Positions 25,101 to 40,100 are shown, counted from the stretch's first letter. The stretch: 64,000 nt of DNA from Diphasiastrum complanatum (GCA_029204225.1 CM055110.1:14948290-15012289), one strand, 5' to 3'. Numbers and translations: made by a program. The notes: a model not told the origin generated them from the sequence alone.

Positions 25101-28100
25101 TGGCTCTGCCTGGGTCTCTGCATCTGGATCAACATACCGGCCTAGGAGGGGTAGGGGAAATGTATGTGAAGTCAAAACCCGTTGCTGCCTCCTCTTGCCC
25201 ATGGTCTGAATCCTCCGATGTGTGCGCATGCTGATCCTACACGTCGAGGACTCGATGTCAGTATCCACAAAGCCAACACATAAGCAAAAGAAGAACTTGA
25301 TTTGTAATTACAACTTGAACCAAAGATTTTTATTACCTGAGTAGGCATAGTAGACTCTGTCAGGGGTGTGTTGTCGAGAGCATCATGGTCAGCTGCAACT
25401 GTGCTGCCAGGGGCCCTGGGGGTCTGTCTAGTAACTAGTCTGTGTTGGACCGCTCGCCCTGGATATCCTCATAAATCTGGGCCATGATATCCTCCTTCGG
25501 TGTACCTGTTGTACTGAACCTCCAACTCGTATAGCTGCCCATGTCCCGTGTAGACCTGTGACACATATGAGTCCCAATCACCTGATGGCTCCTCGTCCTG
25601 CAGCTGGCTAGGTGACTGCCACAACGGGTGTAGTAGGTGAGCCACTGCGTGAATGGGTCGATGGAACTTATTTCATCGCCGTAGCCATATGGATTTGAGC
25701 TGCGCCATCCTACAAGCAAAAAATGTGCAAGCAATAAACCATAAAAGATCACCAACAGCCATGCGGTCATACAATGGAATGAAAATGCCTGGATATAATG
25801 TTGAATTGAAGTAACATACCTGGCCTGTGGAAGAAGTGGCCGCTGCAAAGCCTCGCCGATGCGGTTCGTGAACTCATACAACAGCCCCATGGTATTGCCC
25901 TCTTGATCCACCAGCCGAAGAACCGCATACATGGGTCTCAAAGCAGTGACGAGCTGCTCCTCATCACGCCAGAAGTCCGTGGCAAAAACTGTAGCAACGA
26001 AGGCCACCCCATCTGGTGCCTGGCTCTTGTCCCAAGCAATAAAATCCATAGATGTGGCCATCCTGCCTAGTGGCTCTCGACACTTGAGCAAGCGCTCAAG
26101 CACCAATACATGGTATCCGATTTTGGTGGAAGCAGGCTTCCGCAGGTCCAATGTGCTATACATGCGAAACATGGCCAAGGCTCGACGCTTCCGTCTGACA
26201 AAGTTCACAACAGTCATGGCTCTAGATGTGATAGCAGTGATCCAATCTAGACACAAAATCTCCTTGAACATCAAGTCAATGGAGTGGGCTACACAAGGCG
26301 TCCACACAATGTGGGGGTAAGTAGCTGTCAAAATCCTCCCCATCTCAAAGTAGTTGGATGCATTGTTTGTGACAACTTGCACCACACGAGCGGGGCCAAC
26401 ATGCTGTATGGCTCCATCAATTTGCTCAAATATGTAGCGAGCGTCTTGGATGGCACCCCCACGAGAGGAGTCAACTGCCTTCTAGAACATGGTGCCCATG
26501 CAACTGGAAATCAAGATGTTGACGACTGACCTACTCCGCATGTCAGTCCATCCAACCAAAAACCTCCCAGCCTGACCTAAGCTGCTGCAACTGTGTATCA
26601 ATGCGGTCGTATGCTGCCCTAAGGTGTGCGTTGCCAAGGGCCTCAGTGGTCGCCTAAAGGCAGGGGTGCATGCAGCTACAACAGCAACGACATCTCTGAA
26701 TAGGTGGGTATCTGCTATAGCAAATGGTAGGTTCAGGCCATAGAACATGTTTGCCAATGCCCTCTCAGCGACCTCATCATTGCCCCGTTGAAAGGACTGA
26801 CGAATGGTGCTCTCAGGTAGGGTGGAGCGTGAGGTGGATCTGCCTCAAGGTGGATGAGGTGCCCATGGTGGTGCTCGGTTATCGACAACAGGCTGTGTGT
26901 CTGACAAAAGTGGGACACTACCAGTAGATGAGGGCACGACTGGAGGTGGCCTTGATGTGCTAGGCTTGTCAGCTGCAGCAGATGTGGAAGGTCTATCAGG
27001 TGTAGCAGAAGTGGAAGGTCTCTCAGGATGCCCCGATGTGGTGGGAGGTGTGGTGGATGTGATAGGAGGTGTCATAGATGTGGATGGTCGGCTAGTGGAG
27101 CAAATGCAGCAGCACCTTCCTGCCTCATCCTCTCAAGAATGCTCGCGGGAGCGACTGGTGGCTCATGGCTAGAGGAGGGGCCCCGACTAACAACTAGTGC
27201 AACAGCAGGTGTGGGAGCTATAGGAACTGCAGTGCCTGACCGTGAGTAAGTCTCAATCATACGATGCCGCTCCGCCTTTGGAACCATGGGGCAACCTTGT
27301 ATGCCAACTGTGTCCCCCTCTAATGAACCGACAAGGTGAGCCCTGACTCTGTGAGTGTGCTGGAGTAATCAGACTGGCAGAACGGACATTTCCAGCGCTT
27401 AGCACCAGTCCTCCCATACCTACCATCCTCATCCTGTAAAAGCTGCACCTCATCCCAATATGATGGCCTATGCATGATGAACCCTAAACCGGAAACTAAA
27501 AATTCCCAAAAAACCGCAAACTCTAAATCTCGACGACCACAAGCAACTTGACCACTAAACTCGAAAAACAAAACACAAAACAACAAACACCAAACACCAA
27601 ACAGCAAACACTGAACCCTGCGATTTTCCGAAATCGTAAAAAAATACACAAAAAAAACCCTAACTCTAGCCTACGTAGTGGGATTCTCAAAAACCTACAA
27701 GAACTTGAGAAAAGAAACAACGAACGGGTTCAGACACATGTATACATACTAAAAGAAACTAAACGCACAAACAAGTATGCCTACAGCCCATTTTATGCCC
27801 ATCAAATTAGAAAACTTAAGAAAAAAAGATGTGGAAAAAAGTTACGAAATGGGATCTGAAAAACGAAACTAATATCACCACACAATCCTGCAGCTGATCA
27901 CACTGACATACCCAAACAATGATGACAGAAAAAGCACAGAAGATTCACCACTCAGCTCATCCCGAAAATGACTGTAGGCGCACTTTCCCTGCTCGCGAAC
28001 TTCTGAAATGGCTAATGCGTGGGCCAGCAGGTTTTTACCCTTTTTTTTTAAATAAAAAAAAAACACGTTCTGACCAAGAATGTTCCGGAACTCCAGGAAC

Positions 28101-31100
28101 GTTTGGAACGGAACGTTCCGACCCAAAATGGTCGGAACGGGCTTCTAAGGCAGAGTCAAAGCCTTTGTTCAGTTTGCATGCTCACGCAACCACCTTTCTG
28201 ATATATTTAACCTCCTAGCTCTTAGCAACATATGGGTTGGTAGAAACCCTAATAAAAACACCTACAAAAGGTCAGCAACGTTTCAAACATTTGAATGCAA
28301 CAGTAAGTGAAACTTGTGTTTGTTTCTCACGGGCATATGCATGTGTTTTCTTACACATCCTGTACCTGTACTACATATGGAACATCCTGTGCGACTGTCT
28401 TTAACGAGCTTGTGCGTGTGCCTCATGAAACAAATCCTGTACTACTACTGCAGCTGGAATCTTATGTGTAGATGTTGATTCCTTATCCATAGATGTAAGT
28501 GCACACTTAACCTGAGAAAAAATTATCCAATCTTTTTTGCAATAGAGATATCCATCATCAATTTTCCTTTCCATCCTCTCCAAAACAATGGCATAAAAAT
28601 GGTAACAACAAGAGTTGAGCAAAAATGATATGTCTATAGATGAAAAATGATTTGGTACTAACCAATTCAAAAATGTGGAATTTTCTGAGTTCCGGATATG
28701 AAAACGACAAACTTTTAAAGTGCACAAGAAGCGTTCTATATTTGGAAGAACTATGATGTCAAGAGTCTCAGAAAATGACACAAAAGTATGAAAAAGGTGA
28801 AGGTGAGAAATTGTTGAAAGCTTGAGAATCAGTAAGTCAACTTGCAGACTTTTTGGAATCAGGAGCTATAATGTGGAATAGAGGCACCCTACCTTTGGAA
28901 GAACAATGATCCTTTCATTTCCTCGAAAGCACACAAAATAATGATACAGGTCAACTGCCATAAACTTGGACACCAAGCTTCTACATGTCCAAACCAAATC
29001 GACAGAAGCATCCTAGCATAGAGAGATCTTTGATATAAAAATCTACACAAAAATTTGTTGCCAAGTTTTAAGCGAAATCAAGCGTAGAGCATTACTAAAC
29101 AAAAGTAGACAGCAAACTGATGATCATATGGCGACCAACTGAGATCACAATACAAGAAGCGACGTTATGCTGGTATGCAGCCTGCACTTCTAGAAAGGAA
29201 ATGTTATACAAGTCTCCTACAAAGGACTTATGAACATCAGAACTGTAAGCTGTAGAATGGCTAGTAGATGTTCTACTTATTTTGTTAGGAAAGACAATAA
29301 AAGAGCTGAGCATGACTTCCAAAGCTACTTGTGCCTCATGAAGGCCCTATAGACTATTAAAAACTGGAGCCCAAATCTAATCAATAAGTCCCATGAATAT
29401 TAATATACCCTTAGGTTTGATATCAAGCATAGAGCATCAATAGACAAAAGGAGACAACAAACTGATGATCATCTGTCGACTTTCATTTTTGAGATTTACA
29501 AGAAGCAACATAATGCTTGTGTGCAGGCTCTTCTTGAGTCATAATTTAGTCAAGACGAACTATTCAGAGTCCACGGATCATGTTCACATGGATTTTATCG
29601 TAACAGTTTTGTAGATTTTGGATTGTTAAAATAAAATGGGTGCTTACGCTAATCATTCAGCTATCAAAACTTGGTGTTTGAAAGTAGTGGCATCATGATC
29701 AATTTTTATATGCTGATTCAAAGTCCATGCAACAATCAAAGTGGTCATCACAGCCTCAAGAAGATGTTTATTATATATACATGATAATGCACATGATTGA
29801 TCAAGGCATCTTGACAAAGCCAGATTGTTCTCCCCTTATCTCTTTATAAAACCCTCAGATTATTCTACTTACTGTGAACAGAAGGGGTTCTTTGAGAATA
29901 TCTTTCAGCTTGAACTTCATTTTCCCATCTCATTTCCTTGATCTTCCTTGAAAGTTGACCATATTTGGCTTTCAGTATCTCTCCATGTCCTCAGCTGAGT
30001 CTATCATTGATTTCCTTCTCTCTAGTGGAAATAGAGAACCTAAGTTTGAGGCTTGAAGCTTAGGGCCTCATTTTAAAAGGATTTCTAATATACTTATCTG
30101 ACTGTCACTTTTTATTTGAAACTCTCCTTATGATATTCTTCTATTTCTATTACTACCTTGTTTTGCAATTTTTTTTTTATTGTGGTAGCCCATGAATGCT
30201 GACAGACTGCAAGTGGCCATTTCCTGGTTACCCTAATTTTTCATCAAAATATCTGCTGAAATGGTATTGGTTCTTTCAGTTTATTAGAAAGCTGGTTTGT
30301 TGAATTTTTGAATCTGGTCATACACTTCTAAACTTCGTCTGTTTCTGTGTCTTGTTTGATCAAAAATACCAGTGTAAGTCATTAAGTTTCAAAATTCAAA
30401 TAGCTTGTTTTCAACTAACTTTGCTACTTTTTCCCAAATTAGTTCTAGGGCCGTTCTTGAAGGAAAATGTGGAACCAAGAACTATGGTCAGAATGTTGAT
30501 CACCAGTACATTGTTAGAGCTTGGGATTCCAATGTTTAAAACATTTGTGTCTGTTGAATGCAGGTTGTAGCTCCTGAGTTTACTTTCTATGATAGCACCA
30601 AATGGCCTTCTAAAAATTCTTCACCACAAGAAAGATTGCTCAGGGCAAAATTTGACTTCAACTTTATGTGAGTAGTCTTTTTTTTTCTAGTGTTACTAAT
30701 GGAGGTTTATTCGAATAGTTTGCATGCTTCTATGGCAGGATGTTGACTGTAAACTTGTTCACTACTGTGCTAACTCAAATCTTCATTTGGATGTATGTCA
30801 TGTGACAGGCTAGCTTTGAAAGGGAATGATCGTTGGATCAAGGCTTTCTTGAAAGGACTTAATGTGGAAGCAGGGTCGGGCCTTGCTGTTGTTGATCCCC
30901 TAGATGTGTCAGGAGAATATGTCTGTGCTCATGACAAGACTAATTTTTATGCAACTGTGACAGAAATATCTATTCGTCTATCATTGAATGTGTTACGCCT
31001 TATGATGCGCTTACAAGCAGACATAGCTTCAAAATTTCAAATTGGAGGAGTTAATGCTTTGTCTCAGTGTACCCATTTTGACAGAATCTGGATAGATCAT

Positions 31101-34100
31101 TCTGGTGAGTGAGATCGTTGTTTTATCATCCGCTACCGTAGATTGCAACATTTTCCTTCGATTGTATCGTGAAAGTGTTTTTTTGATTGAATCATATTTT
31201 TTCATTATCTAGAGGGTTAGCTGACTATTCTTTTTGTAACTTTTGGTACCTCAAAGACATTAATAGAGCTTTCTTCTGTTCTTTCTTTACTTTCACTGTT
31301 GTGCTCTCTTTTCTCCCTCTTGAAAGTTGACTGTTCATTGCTTTCATTGTTCTCTCTCTCTATCGAGCTGGCAAGGCCTATTTCATGAATCAATACCCTC
31401 CCCCCCCCCCCCCCCGATTCCTCATGCATAGGGAATTGGGACCTTGAGGTTTGGGAGCACCTCGAGGTCCCATCCACACCCTTTGAGATATATGGAATTC
31501 TAACGAGATTAATCTTTGAACAACAGGTCATACGAGATTTTATTGCAGATGATGACATATCCCCTTCATAGAAACTCATGAGAGTCATGAGAGAGCCCTA
31601 CTTGATTTTTTTGGTTTCACGTAGGAATCGGGTTACTGGGAGGAAATTCAATTAGTCGGAGGCATGGGTTCAAGTGGAGTTGTATGTCTTCTTAGAAATT
31701 ATTGATGACCAACACTTTCATTAGTTGGAAGAGATGAGATGGGTAGATTTATATGGATACATTTGTTGGGACGTGTCTATGCGTTTGTTGGCTGGACTGA
31801 TGTGTTCATTGCAGTCTGCTACTTCCCTCCTAAGACTTCTTCGTTTGCTTCATCGATACCTCTCCTTATGACGATCTCTTTACAAATATTATATCTTTAT
31901 GTGAGTAGGGACGTGTACTAATTCTTGGTAACTTACGCCAAAACTTTTTGTAGATTGATAGCTCTTAATGATATTGGGATGGATCCATTCCGCCCCCGCC
32001 CTTGATGAAATATCCATAGGTATTTTGCAGATGGCGGGATGGGTCCAGTTACTACCTATATATAGCACTTAGGAGAGTGCCATGACTACAATGGCTTATC
32101 TAGATAGTCTTCATCAAGTAACCCTATTTCTCATCCACATAGTGGAGGTCACAACATAGTTGACTGTCTCATGGGATCTCTCTCTCTCTCTCTCTCATCA
32201 CACATCTTTGATTTCATGGGATCTCCTACTAGTCTTTCTAATCATTCGCATCTTTCATTCTAACTTAGTTCGTCCATTTACCTCCACCCTCAGCCTCACC
32301 ACGGAATTATTGCATGCCACGATATCAACTTAGTTCCTCGTCATATGCTTATTCAAAAATCACGAGATCTCTAGTTTTCACAAGATACTATATTAGCGGT
32401 CACTCTTTATGAGAGAGTGGTCAATTGTTTCTATTTTTCTAGGGGTATATTTGAGCAGGTCTTGAGCACTATTTTGGCAAAAGAAGAGTTGCTCACTCTC
32501 ACCTACACTCTTTGACCTCTACATTGATGAGCTTTAGAGGATCATTAATCAAAATGGTAATCAAGGATGTGAAAGTGGAGACATTTTGATTTCTATTCCC
32601 CTATATGCAGATGATGTGGTTTGGTCTCTCCCACTAGGGAGGGTTTGCAGTAGCATATTGGTGCTTTATCTGCATTCTTTCGTGCCAGAGGTTTGGAAGT
32701 GAATGTAAAGAAGATCAAGGTTATGGTCTTTAATACATCTCGCTTATTCATGCAACGTTAGACTCTCACCTTAGATGATCAACCTTTGTCCTTTTCTCGG
32801 GTCCTATACCCAGTATGAAACTAGTCGCCACGTGTAGACTAGGGAACGACCAATCCTCCTTGGTCACCTTGAAGTGACTTTGTTTCATACGTCATATACG
32901 GAACTCTCAAAGTGTTGCCTTTTTGACACTTTAGTCACTCCCGTGATTATGTATGCGGCAAAGACTTGGTGTATTGGATTCATGGATTGGACTAGATTCT
33001 CACGCCTCCAAATCTCCATGTTTTCACAAATGATCAAGAGTAACCCTTAATCCCACATTCGATATTCCTTGCAAAGTTTGCCCTTCCACCTTGCAAGTGA
33101 AGGGCATATTCAAATTGATCATTTATTTGCACAAAGTCAATGAACTATAATATTGTCAAATATTCGTGTCTTGTACTTCATCTAGGATACTCTCAGAGCA
33201 GGGCTACTAGTTATCATCGTATGCACATGCATTTGACCTCTAGACACTTTTGGTATCTCCCTCTCACCTTCCAAAGGGATCACATGACTATGTGCGATGT
33301 TTTATTTACAAAGCATATGTTCAACGTACTTGCTTAGGCTCATTGGGGTCAAAGTAGAATATTACAGGACACATTTTGGAGGCAGACATGGCTTTAAAGA
33401 CTTAGTCTACCCTCTAAGCACATATTAGTAAAATCCACCTTATTTGCATCAACCCATGTTTGCATGATAAATTATGTCTTGAACTAGGAAATCTATTCTT
33501 GATTTGATTTGGATCAAATGAACCAAAATAATGTGTAAGTTGGCTCATATCTGTGGGGTCGAAGTTCTCTCGTAGTATAGCCCTTCCGCCTGTCAACAAA
33601 GGTTAGATCATTGGATAGGTGCCTAACTATGCATAGATGCTACTTTTAGTTAAATTCCTACTTTTTCCCTTAACTCTACTCACCACTATGCTACTCCTCT
33701 TTAACTCTACTCCTCTACACTAACATTCATCATAGTTGGGTGAAGGGAAGGGATAGAAAAGAAGAGGTTGAGAAGAGAAGAGAGAAAGAGAGGGAGATAG
33801 AGAGTGAGGGTGGAGGTTAGCTCAAATGCTCCTTATGCTTGCTAATGGAAAAGCATTCACTATGGCAAACAATAAACATGGAAATAGAAGGCAATGGAAA
33901 ACATAATCAAGAGCATTAGCAAGTAGTGAATAGCAAATGAGGATGCTTCTCTTCCAAAAGTGGTAGAGTTTCCTCCTTCTCATTAAGCATGGAAATAGTG
34001 TACAAATGGTGCCTTTTTATAAACTGGGGAAGGCCCTTGCCCCTCAATCTTATTGGCTAATATTCACAATGATCCTAACCATTCATCTTGGACCCAACTT

Positions 34101-37100
34101 GATCCAAGGGTCCACAAAAAGTACATTAGAAATCACAAGATTCATGTGAGTCCCAATTTGGACCCAACTCTAAACAGTGATCTCTAAGTTTAAAAATGAC
34201 ATTGGGCCTCTAGTTTTATTTTAATTACAAGGCCCAAGTCAAGTTTATTTTATTTACAACTTCAATTGCGTGCTCATTGGGCCATGGGCTTATACACGCA
34301 GGATGCCATGCCCTCGCAACACATTTTATTGGAGGATTTTATTTATTTACACTTTGTTGGGAATACCCCCAACAGGACCCACGGCCTGAAGTAGTGTTGG
34401 TCCCTCGGCACTCTGCCGGTTTAGTAGAGCGTTCTCTTGGACCGCCTATGGTGGATGAGATATCCCGTAACGTCTTCCATGAAGTTGAGACGGTCCAGTT
34501 TCTTTGGCGTGTGGAAGGACTTGTGAACTCCTGTCAACCATTCCTGATCCACCCATGCTTGGAATCGTTTCGTCCAGGGATCACCAAGGAATGCAGCTCG
34601 GTAATATACGCGAGCGACTGGCAGCTGGTCTTCGACTTTGTCGGAAGCGAGCGCCTTATTTGGATCAAAGAATATGGAGGGAAGGAAATCATCCCATTTT
34701 GTTTCAATGCCCATTAAATATTCCAAGTCCCAGGCGTAAGTGGCTACCGCGCGGACTGTGGGATCGGGGCAATTGATGTAGTGGTTGGCGAATGCGGAGA
34801 GAGCCCTTCTGGCGTCTACATCCGTTGTCCACCCATATTCGGATTTGATGATTGGCTAGTTGAAATTCTTGAGTGTGATCTGGTCCAGAGGAGTGCTGCA
34901 TTCCGCCCATTTGGATCTTCTTGGACATGGCAGGAAATGCGCGTTCACCCGTAACTGTTGCGGACTCGTCACGTAAGCCCTGATGGCCGCAGGGTCTCTC
35001 TCAAATAACTGCTGTCGCCACTCCGGTTGTGGTTGGAGGGCGGGTAAGGCTTGCAGTTCTTTTCCCTTGATGGTCTGGGCTGAGAACGATAACTGCCAGC
35101 CGCCTCTTGATGACTCATGGGGATATTTGGATAAAAATTCATTGATGTTCTCCTCCACGGATTTCGGTCTTCGGAAGGCCCGGCTGGCAGATATCGTTCG
35201 TGACCCTCTGGATGATGTTGCTGGGCCCTGGCTGGTGGTTGCGCCTTGGCTCTGGTCGCGCGTCTCAGCGGCCGCATCTGTCTGCCCTTGGTCCTGGCCT
35301 TCGGACCCTTGATCTGGTTGAAATCCCCCTGTTGCCTGCTGGCTCTGGTCTTGGCTGGTTCTAGCCTGTGCAACGTCAAAATTAGGTGGCGGTGGAATTA
35401 CCACGAGGGAGGGCTGGGCCTTCGTTTCCATGTATTTCTGGCATGCCTCGAGGGCTTGCTTGGCCTGGGCGAGCTCTTGCGTTGCGCTTGCCCGATACTT
35501 ATTGAACTCCGCCTGGTAGCTATTCAGGGTTTGGCTATAAATCTGCACCTGACGTCGTAGAAGATTCATCTCTGATTGGGAAAGCGGCCTTGTGTCCGGT
35601 GCAGATTGAGCTAACCAGGCGAGTTTCTCATCTTGTAAGGCTTTAACCTCCGTCCCCAGGCACGTGTTCTCTGCTTCCAAAAGTGTAAGTTGCGCCTGGA
35701 TGGGGGCAAGCCGTTGGGATGCTTCAGTTTGAAGCTCCCGCACCTTTGTGGAGGCCTCCGTCAGCCCTTTGGAGAGGCTTTGAATATATTTGTTTAGGCC
35801 CTCCTCCTTCTGCTGCAACTTGGCAATCTCCTGGTGCCCGGCTTGTTCGTGTTGTTGAGCTAGAATCAGCTCTTGCTGCAGCTTGGTGAGGTCTGCTCGC
35901 AGCTGTGTATTATTTGTTGCCAACTGTAGTACCCTGCTTTCCAGAATAGCTTTGGCTGCTACCGCATCCAGGATGTATTTTCCTAGGGTTTGGTACGTCG
36001 TCGTTAGATCCGTGGGAGCAGCTGGTACACTGGCACTGGCAGGGGTTTGTGTTGTATCGGCCCCGACGACTTGTGGAATTCCGTCGTCATTGTCCTCGAT
36101 CAGGTTTTCATTTATCCTGATGCCATCTGGGGCGGTATGGTCAGCTCGATCTGGTGATGCTACAAAAACTGTTTGTACAAATGCGTCATCAGGCAGCGGT
36201 TGGCTGCCCTCGGCAACCTTTGGCGAAGCGGGTGGGGTGTGAGAAACAACTGTGGAAACAGGGGTGAGGACGGTTTGTCCGAACGAGAGGATGGGAGGAA
36301 CAGTGGGGAACTGAAGGGTGGTGTGGAGCATGGAAGAAGGTGAGGATGGAGCGAAAAGTGTCTGGCGTGGGGGTGAAAAATTGATAACTTGCATCCATGC
36401 CAGAGTGTCGGGCGACAGTTGCGAATCAGAAGGGTTGAATGTGAGAGGAGCAACGGTGGTGGCAGGAGTAATGGAGGATGCGATGGTGATGGATGGAGCA
36501 GCGGACACTGGAAGAGAAGTAGGAGTGGTATCAACAGAAGAAACGGGGATGGAATAGCGACAACAGAAATTGGAGTGGGGGGTTGCACGGAAGACGAAGT
36601 GGCGGTGGTTGATGGAGTAGTTAGTGCGGCAGTGGAGACACGTCGTCGGGTAACAGGTGGAGATGTGGATGTAGAGGCAGCGCCACGCATTCGTTTGCTG
36701 GCCGTTGTGTTAATGACTGCAGGTTGGGATGAGGTAGATGCTTGAGATGGTGGGTAAAGGTTAGTATGTGGCACAAGGGTAGATAGGAGAGATGAGCGTT
36801 GGAAACCGCACACTTTCGCCTCGAGAAGTGCGCAGGCAAAGTTACACAACAGGGGGCCTGCTGCGATTCGCTCACGATTGTTGGGTTTGATGGAGTTTGT
36901 TAGTTCTCGAATAAGGAAGCTATGCCAGTCGTATGGCACAACGGAGGGGTTAGGGAATTCCATAAAGGATTCCACTATCTGACTCAGCAGTGTAGACTGG
37001 ATTCTGTCCTTGCGAAATGTTGAAATAACCAGAAAGTTATTCAACAGATGCGCAGCTGCCTGGATGACGGGTTTCGTGATAGCTTCTATCAGGTAACCAT

Positions 37101-40100
37101 CGTTAGTCTGGATGGGGATTTCTGGTGTGGTTTGGGTGACGAATGGTTTGATCAGAGCTTTGGCGTGGCAATGGGAGATGGGTTGACGATCACCGGACAT
37201 AATGCCAACGGTGATCATCGAGTCGGCATTAATCTCGACCTTGTACATGGTACCTTGGTACAGGAAGTGGCAACGAGCCTTGTCCTCGTCCCAGGTGGCG
37301 TAAGCGTGAAGGGCGAGGTCCATGTTAATCTCAGAATGGAAGAACGCCGAGTAAAAATTGCTTCAAGGAGGGGCCCAACTGTCTGTAGCCATGGTTGGAT
37401 CAAAGTGTCAGAGGGTAGAGGCCAAATCTGCGTGGCCTCGGGGATGTCACGCTGGATCACCTGTTTGGCGCCAAAGTCTTCAGAGGATGAGGAGGCCATG
37501 TTAGCAATGATGATTAGTGGTCGAAAAAAGTTGAAAAAGTAGAAAACGGTGGAAAATGGAAGGAAACAGTAGAAAACTGAGAATAGTGAGTGTTGGATGA
37601 CAATGATTGTAGTTCAGAGCGCAGATCGGTGTTTGATATGTGCAGATGACAGCTGGTAGGAAGTTTGGTTGAAAACAGAGAACTTGGTATTTTCAGTGGA
37701 AATTTCGGCAGAGCTTCGCTAGCAAAGGTGACAAATGACTCGAATTCAGCCCTTATATAGCGGAATTTAGAGTAGGTCTAGCTTACAAGATCAATTTCTG
37801 CTGTTCCGCCTTTGGTAGTGATTTGTCTGGTTGGCACCGCATTAGATATTCGACAATGTCGGCAGCCCATTCTGGTACCGTATCTACGTAAAATAAGGCA
37901 GCATCTGCCAGCTCATCGTCGGGTTGGGTTGCAATCTCCTTTTCCTTGATTCGTGACACATGATCTGCCATGTAGTGTTGTTTTCCCTTGCGAACTACTA
38001 TCCGAAAATCAAATTCCAACAACAACAGGAGCCATCTGGTGATTCTCCCGGTGTTGCAAGTTTTATTAACGAGATATAGCAAGGGTTGATGGTCCGTATA
38101 AAAAGCAAAATGTGTGGCCATCAAATAGTGTCGAAACTTCTTAACCGCATAGATCATTGTGAGTGCTTCTCGCTCTGTGATTGAATAATTCATTTCGGTA
38201 TCACTGAGTTGTCGGCTTGCAAATCGGATTGGACAATCCTTTTTGTGTTCACCTGGCTGGGTTAAGACTGCTCCAACTGCATACTTCGATGCGTCCGTAT
38301 GCACGTGGAACTCAATGGACCAATTGGGTGGTCGTAGGATTGGTGCTGAGACCAATGCATCCTTAATCTTCTGGAAAGCCTTTAGAGCTTCCTCATTCCA
38401 ATGTGGATCCGTTGTGAGCTTGTAAATTGGTCTGGCTAATTCCGCAAAATCAAGAATGAAGATCCTATAATAGTTAGCATGACCCATGAAAATGTAGACC
38501 TCGCGGATCGTCCCCGGTGGTGGTAGATCAACAATGATCCTGATCTTTGATAGATCTGTGGCGATCCCGTGTCTTGACACTATATGGCCGAGTATCAAGC
38601 CATGTGTCACCCAGAATTGACATTTTTCTGGATTCAGGGAGATCTGGTATTCGCGACATTTTTGTAGCACCTTTTCTAAATTGGATAAGTGTTCTGAATC
38701 TGGTCCATGCACGCACAGATCGTCCAAGAAAATTTCCAGAAATTTTTGCAAATAATCTTTGAATGTCGCCTGCATGACTCGCTGGAAAGTGCTTGGGGCA
38801 TTGCAAAGTCCGAATGGCATCACTTTATAGGCATAAGTTCCCCATTTCGTGGTGAATGCTGTCTTGTGCTGGTCCTGGGGGGCTATTTTCACCTGGTTGT
38901 AGCCTCTGAAGCCGTCCAGAAAACTGTAGGCTTCGTCACCAGCTACTCTATCGAGGACACTTTCCGTAGATGGTAAAGGAAAATGGTCCTTCTTGGTGAT
39001 TGCATTAAGTGCCTTCAGATTCACACAGATACGCATTTTGCCATTCTTCTTGGATACTATAACTATCGGCGATACCCATTCCGCGTGCTCGATTTCGTAA
39101 ATGAAATTTGCATCCATAAGTTTTTGCAACTCTTGCTTGATCAGTTTTGTATAATTCGGGTTGCAGCGGCCTTGGGGACTGCTCCGTCCACCAAAGGTAT
39201 GGTGTGCTGGACTACTGTTGGCGGAATGCTCTTTAGATCACTATAGCTCCAGGCAAAACAGTCTTTATATTCCACCAACAAGGACCGTAGTCTCTTGAAC
39301 TGCGTGGGTGTTAACTGCTCTCCCACATGCACTATCCTTTCTTCTTCTCCTGGTTCCGCAAGATTCATCGGCTGTGTTCGCGCAGGTCTCTCGAAGACTT
39401 GTTCCGCTGGTGCCTGACTTTGATCAGGTTCTCGTTGGGCTTGCGACATCATGATTACCATGTCGTCCAATGTATAATTCTTGAAAGTATCTGGCATCTC
39501 ATGAACTGGAGCTCGTCGAGATTCCTCTTTCAGCATATTGATCTTGGCCCGACTGGTCATTTTTTTATTTTCTGTCACGTGTGTAGAAGGTGACGCTGTA
39601 TCTGAGTCCAACTTGATTGACTTCAAGGAATCCAACACCTTCTTATTGCCCTTTTTTGTCATTTTGAATGGGTTCATCTTTGTTGTCTTTCTTTGGGACT
39701 GCTGTGACATTCGCCTCATGGTTACGAATATCAACGTCTACTGTAGCTATTGCCTCTTCGGGTAGGTCACTCCATCGGATCACCTGGTTGTAGTGTTGCT
39801 TCAACTGATTCTTCTTATTCGCAGGTGCATTAGGTGGTTCGATCCTTGAGACTTTCGCCATAGCAGACCTTTGTGGTGGTTGAGCTGGTACCTTCTTGGT
39901 TCCGTAACGATCTGGGTCCATGTGGTGTAGGACTTGTTCATCAGTCAGCTCAATCTCCTTATTATAAGTTAGAGCATGTTGCCAAGGGACTAGATCATCG
40001 TCCACAGGGTTCTCAATCGGCTCCGCTGACAGCCATGCTACGTTTATCATATTCACTCCAAATGTGATTGGTGTGTCCATAGTGTAACATTTGGGTGAAG

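Larger units (their letters stand above)
13114..28149 (-). mobile_element. hAT-2 DNA transposon, carries nested hAT-1
   Basis: Termini are CTTAGTTGCCCGTTCCG at 13114 and its near-complement ending CTAAG at 28149. Flanking 8-mers GTAGAGTC (13106-13113) and GCAGAGTC (28150-28157) match at 7 of 8 positions, the target-site length expected of hAT elements. The minus strand encodes a transposase with BED finger (27475 down), Pro/Ser/Thr-rich linker, DUF659-like core and AT-hook tail (to about 24211). hAT-1 sits in its left arm, so its own length is about 4.5 kb. Frameshifts, stops and no recognisable hATC tryptophan pair make the copy inactive. Confidence 0.8.

Noticed and set aside
35883-36242. 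plus-strand ORF antisense to the extra ORF
   Set aside because: Shadow frame; the minus strand carries the coiled coil and runs far longer.
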